DNA from: Basidiobolus meristosporus CBS 931.73
Taxonomy: Eukaryota > Basidiobolomycota > Basidiobolomycetes > Basidiobolales > Basidiobolaceae
DNA length: 59,222 bases
Direction of reading: 5' to 3'
NCBI GenBank assembly: GCA_002104905.1
Contig: MCFE01000551.1
Coordinates: 1 to 59,222, forward strand
A program made the position numbers and the translations under genes. Shown here one piece after another: positions 46,249 to 57,741 of this stretch; positions within the stretch are counted from its first letter, which is position 1; each line of letters opens with the position of its first letter. The notes under the pieces were generated by a model. That model was not told where the DNA came from. It did no database searches and saw only the letters and a program-made list of their open reading frames with translations.

Positions 46249-47929
46249 GTCGCTAGTGAAATGGCCACGACGTACCCACAGCCCACCGGAATATATACTG
46301 GCGAACCACCCGTTTCAAGTTCGTGTTTTCCACCCAACAAATGGTTGATTCACCCCTTCTCCCAACAAACCTTGATGTCATGCTTTCCCAATGATCTTCC
46401 AGCAGAGGGACTGATGTAACAACTTCCGATCCCCAACCACCATTTCGGCCAAGATGGGGGATTCCGGCAAAGTTAAATACGCATGAGGTGTCCCGGTGTT
46501 TTTAGCGACTCTATGCTGCTCTGCATAGTCACACTGATCTAGTCATTCCCGAAACTGGCCAGTCGCACTTTCACTGCCTGTCTATGCAATATGCTGGTCC
46601 AAGCTGTGTCTCCCGCCAATCATGTGCCGCCTTGGAACTTGCAACTCCAACTCCACCCCGCCAATTGGTGCGCGTCAACTGATTGCGTTCGAAATGTCGA
46701 TTCAGCACAGGTATTTGGCTTGGCGTGCTCTCTCCACAGATGGAGGTCCATGGTGTCATCCATCATGATTAGCGACGCCATCGATGATGCTTGGCGGTTG
46801 TGTTCACGAAACGAATCCACTGTTTGTTGATGCATGTAATTAGTTGCCAATCATGGATATATGCCCGAGGCCTGCCTCCCCGTCAGATCCATGCGTCTTG
46901 CTGCCAGTCAAATCCCTGGATGACGGAAGGTGATGAAACTTCGATTGACCATCATTGGTTTCAAGCACTACACCCATTCATACCCCACTCGTGATTCCGC
47001 GATTCCATGCTTCCATAACCGGGAGTTGTTCTGGGCTGACAAGAGCAAATTCATGTTATAAATAGCAGGAGATGGTGCATTATCATTCATCCATCGTTTA
47101 TTTGTACCGCCAATGTCGTAGGAATCCAGTCGAATTTACAAATAGTAAGCCTGCGATCATCGCAATTGTTGGCAGCATCATTGCGGCCTTGGCTGGAATG
47201 TTTTCCTATGTAACAGTGATTGAGCTCATGTGGTCTTACTAGTTCATGAATACTATACGTGGAGTGATATGGAATTCTGCATTGAGCCATCATGAATGGG
47301 ATGTTGGCAACCTCCTTGAATAAGCCACCAGAATGGCCTGTTCTTGAATAATATGAGCTGCAACAATGATGAAGCAATGGGATATTTGCATTCACCCCTA
47401 GGATTTTATGCAACCATGACAAAAGTCCATTATACCATGTTAAACCTAACTTATGAATTGCACCATATTTGGAGTATATATCTGGCACTCTATTTGAATA
47501 TTAGTCTCAAAGTAGAACCCATATGAAGTACTTATAGAGCCAGATAGTACCAGTGGACCACAACAGTGCCATGCATTTTTGTGACCCACTACAGACACCT
47601 GCAGCTAGATCTACACTGTCATGGGTGTTGAATAACAAATGCTTGCCTTCAGTCTTTCTGAGCTCTTGCACATCATGCACAACACTAACCTTTAAAAAAA
47701 AGGCCAAAAAATGGATTTTCTCCAAAACAGTAGGTGAAACACAGGGGCTACTTTTTACAAAGATGTAGAGCAATGTTTCACAATTGGTGGCCAAGTATAA
47801 GTCTGCTGTGCCTCTCTGGCACAATATGGCACTATTTGGCACCAATGGCCCAACACCAATTTAGCACATCAACAGCATTACCACAAGGTGTGTGTAATGG
47901 GATTTGAATGGTTATGATTCTTGCATAAA
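46249..47929. other. Boundary between gene core and right transposon block
   Basis: No gene is recognised. From 46.3 to 47.0 kb composition resembles the gene core. From about 47.05 kb it becomes AT-rich and CA/TG-rich like the transposon sequence. Short minus-strand frames (for example 47087-47488) have no known motif and are probably transposon debris. Confidence 0.45.
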
Positions 47930-48077
47930 GCTGAATGCATAGGCCACTGCCACCACTGTATTCATTCTGTACTCCATCATGCTTGGTATGTGGGGAATAT
48001 TGGTCCCTTCATCACTACTTAGGAGTGTCCTATGGAGCAGATGTCTGGGGAGAGAGGAAGGCAAGTTAAGTTGCAGA
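47930..48077 (+). mobile_element. CACTA-type (Tnp2/DUF4218) transposon fragment, copy 1
   Basis: About 150 bases match the segment 53775-53926 of the larger copy, including GTGTGGGGAGA-like and AAGTTGCAG runs. The match ends exactly where the LTR-derived block begins at 48078, so an LTR element appears to have inserted here. Confidence 0.6.
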
Positions 48078-48320
48078 TGTTGTAAAAATTTGTAATTCCA
48101 CCTAAATATTCATCTAAATTAGTCACTTGGATCATTACCTACAAATCTGAGAGAATACTGACCAAACTCCTTGTTGGGATTTACTTAATAATCTTCTATA
48201 GGGTGAATACATAGAATAGGTTCAGGAAGGTCCCAAGAGCATTTGTTCAAAGTTTGAGGCTGTTTGGACAACTTTGAGAAAATTGCATGTTCTGGGTACC
48301 TGATATATTGGTGAAAGTAT
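48078..48320 (+). repeat. Rearranged copia LTR, two halves head to head (copy C)
   Basis: The first part, about 48078-48190, reads TGTTGTAAAAATTTGTAATT, the sense start of the LTR on the plus strand. The rest, about 48200-48320 (TAGAATAGGTTCAGGAAGGT and onward), is the same LTR in antisense orientation. The two halves join near 48192. Confidence 0.75.
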
Positions 48321-48699
48321 TTTGTGATAATACCATCAAAAGACCATCAAAAATTTAAAGTCCCATGACTAAGAGGTATTGATCACATTGGGACATTGTG
48401 CAAAGACCATCAAAAAATAATTGCACCCCAGATTTCACAAAAAACTTGATCAAGATTTTTCATCACAACAATACAAAAGTGGCTTTTGATTGGTTTTCTG
48501 CCATTTTCTTACTTTCTGATACCAGACACTCTATCACCTCCAATGTTTGTGTGCATTGATTGGCTATTGCCTCTTTTTCACACTCCTTGCTTCCTGACTT
48601 AGCTGTTTCTCTTACTTTTCATGCATACAATTGATTTATTTCTGTTGAAACTTCAGTAGTACCTCAATTGCCAATTTTATCAACCTGTACAAATCCCTA
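48321..48699. other. AT-rich sequence with dispersed CCATCAAAA motifs
   Basis: No gene. The motif AGACCATCAAAA occurs at about 48343 and 48389, with a further CCATCAAAA near 48335. It resembles subterminal repeats of DNA transposons and recurs near 54.7 kb. Confidence 0.35.
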
Positions 48700-49870
48700 T
48701 ACCATACACTAACATTAAGCCCAACCCCACACTCAACAAGCACCTCCATCAAATTCCACCACTCAATAAGTATTTCTGCCATAACATTCTGTTTCCATGA
48801 CTTTTTGTCCTTGATAAATGCTGCTCTGATGCATCTGTTTTGGCCTGCTTGTCCCTTACTGGCACTCTGCAGGCAACATGGTGCTTTTTTCCTACTTGTT
48901 TTGAACTCTCAGCCCATGCTGTGAAAGGTGCCTGAGGTAGCCACTTGTCTTTATTACTGCCAGGCCCTTCACTGCTACGTTGACTGGGTGCATCTTGAGT
49001 GGAAGTATGCTCTTTCCTTGATAAATGTTGTGCTGATGCATCTGTGTCTGCCTATTTGTCCCTTATTGGGACTATTCCAGCTACTTGATGTCTCTTTGAT
49101 GCTTGTTTGGAGCTTTTGGCCCTGCCTGTAACAGGCTCTTGAGGAAGCCACTTGTTTTTATCCATTGCACCCTTGCTTTTATGCCTTTGATAGTTTCTGC
49201 TATTCTTGAGATACTTAGCATACCAATGCTGAACAAAAATCTGTTCAATAATTTGAGTCCAGGATAATGCTCATGGAGCAAGTCAAGCTCATGCTGCTTG
49301 ACCTTGAGTTCCTGATGGTCCCATGGTATGCTGGCCTTAAGGTGATGGCATGCCAGACTTCTAACAGCCTCTTGAATATTAGCCCACACTTCATAATTGA
49401 ACTCAATGGCTTCATGGATATTCAAGGTCTTTTGATTATTAGGCTTTGGTATAAGCACTGTGGCTTCTCCCTCCCATGCTATGATAGGTTCTTCTGTGGG
49501 TTTTACCTTTGGGCACTGCTGTTGTGCTTCAAAGACTGAATGGTGTTCCTCCACTGTTACATTGGGAAATGTCTCATTTCTTGGCTGAGATTTTGAGCTA
49601 ATTGAGTTCCCTCTTTGCAGTAAAAATACTGCTTTCTCAACCTGAAACATTGATTGCTCTACACATATTATCCACTAACCATGCTTCTGGAATATATCCT
49701 GATTTCTCTGGGCTATTGCATCTATCCGGTCAGCCACTGCACCTAATTGCCTCAGTAATGCTTTGGTATGAGCTGACAAAATTCTTCCTAATACAGGTGG
49801 TGGTGATGTTACAACAGCCACTTGCTGGTCTTCAACTGAAGGTACTGCTTTTGCTACATTCTAATCTACC
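48700..49870 (-). mobile_element. Unclassified transposon-like ORF, degraded
   Basis: On the minus strand a reading frame runs from about 49865 with one internal stop near 49680. The first part contains LSAHTKALLRQLGAVADRID. The second (49650-49081) contains FQVEKAVFLLQRGNSI and YEVWANIQEAVRSLACHHLK. It is charged and helical, with coiled-coil character near its start. Below 49180 the sequence is a 207-bp tandem duplication. I recognise no catalytic domain. It may be the structural or ORF1-type protein of an unknown element. Confidence 0.4.
48806..49180. repeat. About 207-bp imperfect tandem duplication
   Basis: Two units start near 48806 and 49013 with CCTTGATAAATG and share GATGCATCTGT, TGTCCCTTA and AGCCACTTGT at the same spacing. 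On the minus strand they encode related segments such as NKWLPQEPVTGRAKSSKQAS and DKWLPQAPFTAWAESSKQVG. Confidence 0.7.
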
Positions 49871-51308
49871 TTAGTATTATGGTCAGCTTGTGACTCCAGA
49901 GTGACTCCCAATTGCCTACTTTACAAGCCAAGCATTCTTCTGCTGCTATCAGTGGTGGGGTTTGGTTGGGAACCAGATAACTTTTCTTTATTTTTTGGCA
50001 GCATATATATGGAAGTGAGTCAAGCCAAAGGGGAAATGGAGTTACATATACATGTGTGTGTGGTGCCACAACTTTATTTATAATGCTTACTATGCCAGGC
50101 CATCATTGAGTCTTTTATTCATATAGGTGCAATGTCTCAAATACAAGACTGCCTTAAATTCACATGAGTATTGACAAAAAAACAATTTAATAGAGTTACA
50201 TTGTTAAGTGCCAAACTGTTTGCCCCATGGACAAGACTACTTTAATACAATGCTGCAAGAGAAGAGCAAAAAGACCATGTGGCTATTGTAGCAAGCCTCT
50301 CATCCTGTCATGATCACATGACAACCATGAACACCCATGCCAAGTTTCAGCTTCCTAGCTCAATTTCTAAGAGATTCCTTCTGGAACCTTCTACCACCTT
50401 CCAGAAAGTTCCTGACCATTCCAAACCATTGTTACACAATGGAACATTCCATGGAAGCTTTCCATCGTATTTTTTATAGTCCAGTACCATAAATGGAAAT
50501 ACCAGGTCACATGACTTAGTCACATGATCAGGTGACCCAATCCATTTCCCCATCCTGTCTCAGTGCCATGTCATCTATGTCATTATCCCCAGCACCATTG
50601 CTGTGCCTCACCCCACAACCCCATTAGTATTAGCTAATATCTCTTGGCATCAATATAGCCAAAAAGTATATATAGTCCTATCCCCCCTTAAGTATTCCTC
50701 AGTCTGATAAACACAGGTCTTGAATAAACAGCCTTGCCTTGAATCCTGCCTTGCCTTGATGGTCCACACCTAAGTCCTTTCCTGCCGTGCCTAGCTTTTC
50801 CTCCTGCCTTGTGTCTATTCATAACACATCCATGAAGCATGCAGAGAGCATAGGAAGTATTACAAGGATCACAACCAGTGTTTTGCCACACAAGTCATAC
50901 ATGACCATTCACCGGTCACTACCTTACCAATAATATCTTGCCAGCCACTTGATACTTCTATCACAGTACCTGGTCATACTTGTCACCTTGCACAAACTGA
51001 GGCAGGTGAGTTTGTGACACCTTCAGGCTCACCCCAGCCTTCTGAATATGGCATGCAGAGTGATAGCTCTGAAGAAGCAGGCTCACAAGCTATCAGTAAG
51101 CCTATCACCCCAAACAGCAGTACCCTGCATGAGCCTGGCAAAATCCCAATTTGCAATGAGACAACCCCTGTAGAAAAAAATTCCAAGGATACTTTATGGA
51201 GTCAAGTGAGCCCAGTTATCCATCTACTGGTGAATGATGTGATGTTGTGGCTAGAGAAGTGGCATGTTTCTGCTAATATCAGTAATGGGGGCTTTGAGGA
51301 TTTACTAC
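49871..51308. other. Promoter-like block and unassigned repeat-rich sequence
   Basis: No intact gene. Between 50280 and 50750 lie heat-shock elements, GTCACATGA-type E-boxes, a TATA-like GTATATATAGT near 50668, and a CT/CCTTGCC-rich leader. This is a layout typical of a retrotransposon LTR or a promoter. Possible TG...CA ends near 50202 and 50826 were considered but lack a target duplication. Confidence 0.35.
50379..50411 (+). promoter_or_regulatory. Two perfect three-unit heat-shock elements
   Basis: TTCTGGAACCTTC (50379-50391) and TTCCAGAAAGTTC (50399-50411) both fit TTC-nn-GAA-nn-TTC exactly, the binding pattern of the heat-shock factor Hsf1. A third, imperfect cluster (GAACATTC and GGAAGCTTTC) follows at 50442-50462. 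Confidence 0.6.
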
Positions 51309-51657
51309 TGCTGTAAGAGTCTTGGAGATATTGGAAGTGATTGGGAAGACAAGTAGATTATGTGGTTTTCACTTAATGATTTATTGAATGTAAAAGTAGT
51401 ATTTACACTTTTACATGATCTTTGCATAGCAAACTCATAGAATAGGTTAAGGAAGGTCCAAAGAACATGTGTGCAAAGTTTGGGGTTGTTTGGACAACTT
51501 TGAGAATTCTCATGCTCTGGGTGCCCGGTATTTTGGTGAAAATATTCCAAGTAAATCCCAACTAGGAATTTGGTCAGCATTCTCTAGAATCTGAGGGTAA
51601 TGACTTAAGTGACTATGCTAGGTGAATATTTAGGTGGAATTACAAATTTTTACAACA
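51309..51657 (-). repeat. Copia-family LTR, copy D (3' LTR)
   Basis: This 349-bp LTR begins TGCTGTAAGAGTC and ends TTTTTACAACA on the plus strand. The internal polypurine tract lies next to it on the element strand (AGCTGAGTGGGAG), and pol sequence follows at higher coordinates. It is therefore the 3' LTR of a minus-strand element. Confidence 0.88.
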
Positions 51658-53400
51658 CTCCCACTCAGCTAAATGTTCACACTGACTAGTCCTAGTTTTG
51701 ACCTAAGATATTCAAACTTGTCTCTAGCTAATGGTCTGGTAAATATGTCTGCAATCATTTCATCTGTAGGACAGTAAGCTAAGCCAACTAAGTAATTCTC
51801 TATAGCTTCATGTATGAAATGATGTTAAATATCTATGTGCTTGGTTTCAGCATGAAAAGTTGGATTTCTACCTAATTATATACATCCTTGATTATCATGA
51901 AATAAAGTAATAGGCGTTTTTTGACATAGGCCTAAATCTGTAAAAAGCTTTCTTAGCCACATTGCTTCTTTTGTAGCCTCACAGGCTGCCATATACTCTG
52001 CCCATGTGGTAGAAAGTGCTACAGTTGGTTGCTTTCTTGAGTTCCATGAAATTGCCACTTTGCAGTAAAGAAAGGTGTATCCTGTGGTGGATCTTCTGTC
52101 TTCCAAGTTCTGTCCCCAATCAGCATCAGAGTATCCCACAAGATCCAGCTCTGAATCCTTATAAGTGTATTTTAAGCAGATATCAGCAGCTCCTTTTAGG
52201 TATCTAAAAATCTGCTTAACTGCTGCAATATGATCAGATCCATAGTTCTAATTATGCTGGCTGACAATTCCCACCAAACATGAGATATCAGGATGTGTTC
52301 CAAGCATGATATACATCAGACTGCCGATCATAGACTGATAAGGAAAGTCAGGGCTTTCAGATGGCACCAAGCTCTCTTGATTTGGTTGAGTTTTGACTAA
52401 GTTAAGGTTTGTCTCCAATGGGGTAGCTGCCAGTTTACACTCTTCCATTTTGTACTTCTTTAGTATATCTTAAATATACTTGGATTGGCTTGGGGTAATA
52501 GTCTGGGTACTTCTGTCTATGGAGAACTTAATCCCTAAGTAGTAACTAAGTTCTCCTAGATCAGACATCTTGAACTTCTTAGATAGGCTGGATTTAGTCT
52601 CTTCCAATGTTTCTAGGTTATTGGTGGCTATAATAGATCATCCACATATAGGGCTAATAGAATTGGATTTGCTCTATCTGGCATATAGTATATACTATAG
52701 TCAGCATTACTCCTTTTGAAACTCAAAGATTCCAAATAAGAGTCTATCTTGCAATACCAGGCTCTTGGTGATTGTTTGAGACCATATAGTGCCTTTTTAA
52801 GCATGCAGACCAAATGAGGTTATCTTGGTCAGCAAACCCATCAGGCTGGTCCATATACATGTCCTCATCAAGTTCTCCATTCAAAAATGCAGCTTTTACA
52901 CCCATTTGATGAATAAAAAACTTATATTTGGCTGCAATAGCCAATATTAATCTGATGGAATCAAACTTGGCTACCAGTGCAAAGGTCTCAGTATAGTCAA
53001 GTCCATTTGTCTGAGAGTATTCATTGGCCACAAGTCTTGCTTTATATCTTTCATTTGTACCATCAGCCTTGTATTTTGTCTTAACAACCCATCTGTATCC
53101 AATTGATTTTTACTGATTGGTAATTTGACCAAGTGTCCAGTTTTATTTATCATTAAGGCCTGATATTCCTCTGTCATTGCAGATCTCCAAAACTTTGCCT
53201 GAGGGCTGCCTAGGGCCTCTTTTCCAGTTTGGGGCTCATCAATATGAGCTGAATAGGCATAGGCTAAGTTTGTACCCTCATTATATAGTAATTGAACTAT
53301 TTCTTGTCCAGTTGGATCTCCAGGCATTTGAAATTGGCATGATCACTTCTGGGATATTCCTGGGCACTGCTTCAGGCTGAACCACTCTGCTGGAGTGAAA
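51658..53400 (-). mobile_element. Copia pol remnant: reverse transcriptase and RNase H
   Basis: From high to low coordinate the minus strand encodes, in copia order: the RT entry block (AKFWRSAMTEEYQALMINKT), ETFALVAKFDSIRLILAIAA with VKAAFLNGELDEDMYMDQPD, KALYGLKQSPRAWY, the catalytic ALYVDDLL, the segment YQSMIGSLMYIMLGTHPDI, and the RNase H block (GYSDADWGQNLEDRRSTTGY, ALSTTWAEYMAACEATKEAM). Stops and frame shifts separate the blocks, so it is dead. Integrase and gag are missing on the high-coordinate side, where homology ends near 53400. Confidence 0.92.
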
Positions 53401-53544
53401 AAATCTTATTGTTTTGCACTGATCCAATCCTGACATTTAAGCTAAATGAGCCTTTTGAGATACCCAAGAAATTTTAAAGAATTGGCAAGATAATACAGAG
53501 TAACTGCTACCCTAAGTACTTCTCACAAGCTCCAATCAATATTT

Positions 53545-54680
53545 ATACACATATGCAACAATATAAATGCAAAGACTGGATGAACTGGATATGTATTTAT
53601 TCAAGTGGTGTTCTGAAGCCATTCCTACCAAGAGTACATTGGAAGCAATGGGAGTCATATGTGGACATTGTAGGAATATTTATCCAGAAGCAGATTGCCA
53701 ACATCAACTTGACACATCTACAGCTGTTGTGTGAGGAGTTTGCAACAGGATTTGAGCAGCTATACCACAAACATAAAGCTGAATGTGTAGATCTCTGCCG
53801 CTACTATATCCATTCACTACTCCATCTTGCATGGTGTGTGGAGAATATTGGGCCTTGCTTCACCTTTTAGGAGTTTCCTATGGAGTGGATGTGTGGGGAA
53901 ATAGGAAGATAAGTCAAGTTGCAGGTACTACCATATCCCAATCTCATCAAGAATATTACATTCAAGTCCATAATGGATGTGATGAGTTGGCACATGTAGG
54001 ACAGCCAGCAAGAGTTGGAAAATACTGAGGACAAATGTGCACATGGAGACACCTGTGCCTATGGATTAGGAAGCCAAGGAGCCCCAATGCATTGGTAATC
54101 AGTTAAGTAATGCAAAGTTGGATTGGGTGCAACAAGCAACTGATTTTTATCAGGAAAACTCTACCAAGAAATGCCAGATTTCTCATGGTGGCAAACCAAC
54201 TTCTACACCATTCAATACGGAATTCACACAAGCAAAAGCCAGAGCACACCAATAAGGGAGACTAGAATCCAGCAGGGTGATGGAATATATTGGTTAAATA
54301 CCAAGAAGTTCTTTGCGGATATTCAGGAGGTATTCATGGCAGAAGTGGCAACAACCAAGCATATGTTTGCAAGATGTATATATTATCAGCAGTACAGGAC
54401 ATATGGAAACTTTGCAAGTATCACACTAAGAAGCCATAAAGTTGAGGTGATAGAAATATTTCAATTGCAGCAAGTGTGTGTATTTATAGAGGTTAGTAAG
54501 CAGGAGGCCAAAGTTTTTGTTGATTTGAGCTATATGTGGAATACTCAAGTTATAGTGGGTAAGCAAATAAAGAAAGGTGATTCTACAGTGGAATTTATGA
54601 ATTGCACAAGGGGAGGTAGAAAAAGGGAATGCCATTTGGTAAACTGGTATGGCAGCATCATACAGAACCAGCAGTAGGCC
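53545..54680 (+). mobile_element. CACTA-type (Tnp2/DUF4218) transposon fragment, copy 2 (longest)
   Basis: The plus strand encodes WMNWICIYSSGVLKPFLP, then LCEEFATGFEQLYHKHKAEC, the histidine-poor equivalent of the Tnp2-associated DUF4218 domain, then PMEWMCGEIGR, corresponding to the conserved PMERYCG block. After two stops the frame resumes at 54171-54677 (GDGIYWLNTKKFFADIQEVF and a C-terminal domain ending VNWYGSIIQNQQ). The N-terminal transposase domain is absent. Assignment follows the order of these blocks in fungal CACTA/EnSpm proteins. Confidence 0.65.
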
Positions 54681-56300
54681 ATCATAATTCCAATATAATG
54701 CCATCAGAGTCTTGCTGTGAGGCCATCAAAATACCGTCAAGTTTCTTGCCATATAATGCATTGGATGTCCTGGCCAACTGGATCCACTTAAAATAGTTAT
54801 AGAGTGCTGAAAGACCGCAATAATACCATGCAAATATTGTCAAAGTACTGATAAAATATTGTCAAGTCTTATCCCTTTATTTGGTTGTAAAATTAGCAAA
54901 ACACCATCATGATTTTGTCATAAGATTGTTAGGAGGGTCACTAATTCTAAGCTGCTGCTGTTATGATGATCTCTAAACAGGATCTTGATGGCTGATCCAG
55001 ATTGGATGCACCCAAAAGACCAAATTATTTGTCATAGGGGCTGTTGCTTGCAGTCTGTATTATTCCGCTTGAAGCTCACCCTCTGGTTCCTCAAGGTATT
55101 CACCTACCCTCTGTCTGATACTTTGTCACTGTTGCCTGGATGAGTCCTGTGTATATTGCTCTTGGAAGCCACTTAGCTCTACTAATATATCACATAATGC
55201 ATTGGTCATTTGAGGCAAAAACTCATTCAAATCTCTTTGATTCCCAAAGTTGAGGCACAAACGGATGTGTCTGGCCTGTACTATGTAAATTGCATGCAAA
55301 ATCATTTCCATGCAGCTTCTTCTTCAAATCTCCTCACTTGCAGCTCATCCTTGATTTCAATACTTGTCTTCTTATATATCTTCTTATGTATATCTACTGG
55401 CATCTTGATGTAGAACTCATGCCACAGCTCTCTACTCAGGTTCTTCCATATCTGTCAGCTGTCAGAGGTATCAAGTTCTGCTAGATTAATGAGTAGTGCC
55501 CAAATATCTGTATGAAGGCTCATTGTAGACACTTGAGCCTTACTAAAATCATTTGGCAGGGACTCAAATGGATCCAACATTGACTTCCCCAGTCTGGGCT
55601 GTGCTTGTGAGCTGGGGGATGGGTTTTGTATGGGTTCAACTAAAGATAAGTTGAGACTTGATATAGGGAACATAGTGACAGCATTGGATACTTATACAGT
55701 ACTGTATTGGCATCAGCCTGATCTTATATGAAATATATATGAAAACCAATGTGATTGTTGAGTTCTCCATATATTATGCATGATGCATCTTGGATTGCAT
55801 TGACACAGATTGGATCCCATCAATTGCAGATTTCCTATTTGCTTATAGACTTGGGAGTAAAGCATCAATAAAAATACCAGGTCATTGTTTGAGAATGATT
55901 CTTGCAACATCATGATGGGATACATGGCAATAGATGGAGATTTAATCATAATGCATATAAAATCAGATAAATATAGTAGATAGCACCAAGTGAAATCAAT
56001 ATGCCTCAGCCCAATCATCAACCAATTTTGATATGACTTACTGATCTGAATGGTCTTCTCTCATCAATCCCATCACTATCACTGGATTTCCTGTTGACAC
56101 AGTGGAGGAGATCTATACCAAGTACTGTGGACCTTCTACCCCAATCTACTCAAGAGGATCCCTTGTTAAGCTTCTCTGCTATTAGACAAACTATTGCCCC
56201 ACAAGGTTTCATCCCACCATCCATGCCAACAAAAGTCCTAGAAGCTTTCAATCCCAGCTGACAGCAATGGCAAACCACCTTGCAGAGGGTATGAATGATG
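54681..56300. other. Degenerate transposon-derived sequence
   Basis: No intact gene. Bases 54690-54920 carry spaced CCATCA(A/T)AA-type motifs. The minus strand at 55673-55310 shows broken coding, for example RELWHEFYIKMPVDIHKK and IEIKDELQVRRFEEEAAWK, with stops between blocks. The element type was not recognised. Confidence 0.4.
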
Positions 56301-57256
56301 TAGAGCAAGCTTAGAGTACTAGGTTCAGAAGCTCCATTAGACTTCCATATCCCAGAGTGTTCAGCAACAGGTTCACATAAGGAGTATTTTGGATACCTTC
56401 CCAGTCAGGATTAACAGACCTTCTATAGGGCAGAGGCACTTTTATTCTGGCAAGTACAAGGCATACTGTGTGAAGTTTCAAATACTGTCTGACATAGAGG
56501 GCTCCAATGAATTCCATATCCAAGAGTGTTCAGCAACAGGTTCCATATAAGGAGTATTTTGGATACCTTCCCAGTCAGGATTAACAGACCTTCTAGAGGG
56601 CAGAGGCACTTTTATTCTGGCAAGTACAAGGCATACTGTGTGAAGTTTCAAATACTGTCTGACATAGAGGGCTCCAATGAATTCCATATCCAAGAGTGTT
56701 CAGCAACAGGTTCCATATAAGGAGTATTTTGGATACCTTCCCAGTCAGGATTAACAGACCTTCTAGAGGGCAGAGGCACTTTTATTCTGGCAAGTACAAG
56801 GTACACTGTGTGAAGTTTCAAGCACTGTCTGACATTGAGGGTAACATCATCTGGTTTAGTGGGCCATTTGCTTGAAGTAGGGATGACTAAGCACCCTGGG
56901 TAGAGAAATATCCAGAATTCAGTAGCAGGGAGAAAGGTATGGCAGACTTAGCTTATATATGAGAGGATTGTCAGAGATTAGGATGCATTACAGCTTATAG
57001 GAAGCCAAGGAATGGTATGCCTAGTAGGAAGCAGCAGCTCAATAATGAGAAATGTAATCATTTCAGAGTGAGGGTAGAGCATACATTTGAATATCTGAAG
57101 AGATTCAGCATGTTGACTGATAAAGTCAGAGGAAAGTCATATATAGGGGAAAACAGCAGAATAGGTAAAATAGTTGATATACTTATCAGTGCACAGTATA
57201 TTGATACAAGAAGACATACACCAATAGAAATGTGTCTGGAGCATTATGAAGAGTAA
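56301..57256 (+). mobile_element. DDE transposase remnant (Harbinger/IS5-like, DDE_Tnp_4 group)
   Basis: The plus strand encodes DTFPVRINRPSRGQRHFYSG followed by KYKAYCVKFQILSDIEG and NIIWFSGPF, the first catalytic-D segment of Harbinger/IS5-type transposases. Downstream, 57017-57256 encodes LNNEKCNHFRVRVEHTFEYL with KRFSML, matching the R-x-RVEH-x-x-x-x-LK helix around the catalytic glutamate, and ends CLEHYEE. Stops lie between the two parts, and the first segment is tandemly triplicated (separate entry). The coding order fits one decayed element. Confidence 0.6.
56331..56840 (+). repeat. About 170-bp tandem triplication inside the DDE transposase
   Basis: Three head-to-tail units start near 56331, 56501 and 56671 with GCTCCAATGAATTCCATATC or a close variant. 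Units 2 and 3 are nearly identical; unit 1 and the end of unit 3 differ at a few sites. The period of 169-170 bp is not a multiple of three, so each unit puts the same peptide in a different frame. Confidence 0.9.
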
Positions 57257-57444
57257 ATAAAGCAAGGAAAGCACTATTCTGAGCAACATAAGTAAGATTA
57301 AATAAATTACTAGTAACTATATCCTACCACTGGCATTATGGTAGAAATTATAGTGCCAGATGGTGCTGTAGAGTGTCATATTGATCTGGCTCTATAAACA
57401 GGCCGGCACTTTGTGGCACTCTCCAATGGAACAAGTCTATAGAT

Positions 57445-57741
57445 TATATGGTCTTCATTAATGACTTCTTGTATGCAAGAGCAGTGTTAGAACTTTTACA
57501 TTGTCTTGACATAAAGAGCACATAGAATATGTTTAAGAAGACCCCAAGAGCATATGTGCAAAGTTTGGGGCTGTTTGGACAACATTGAGGATTCTCATGT
57601 ACTGAGTACCCAATACTTTGTTGAGGATATTCTAAGTAAGTCCCAACAAGAATATTTGTCAGTATTCTCTGAGATTTGTAGGTTATGATATAAGTGACTA
57701 AGCTAGGTCATATTTAGGTGGAATTACAAATTTTTACAACA
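57445..57741 (-). repeat. Copia-family LTR, copy E, truncated
   Basis: This is homologous to copies A, D and F but lacks about 45 bases at the start (no TGTTGTAAGAGTC). It ends TTTTTACAACA. It is more diverged than D and F, so probably older. Neither side carries copia coding sequence, so it is a solo or broken LTR. Confidence 0.8.

Noticed and set aside
50202-50826. A 625-bp LTR with TGTTA...TAACA ends around the heat-shock elements
   Set aside because: No matching target duplication, no clear primer-binding site after it, and no second copy in the window. Recorded only as a promoter-like block.
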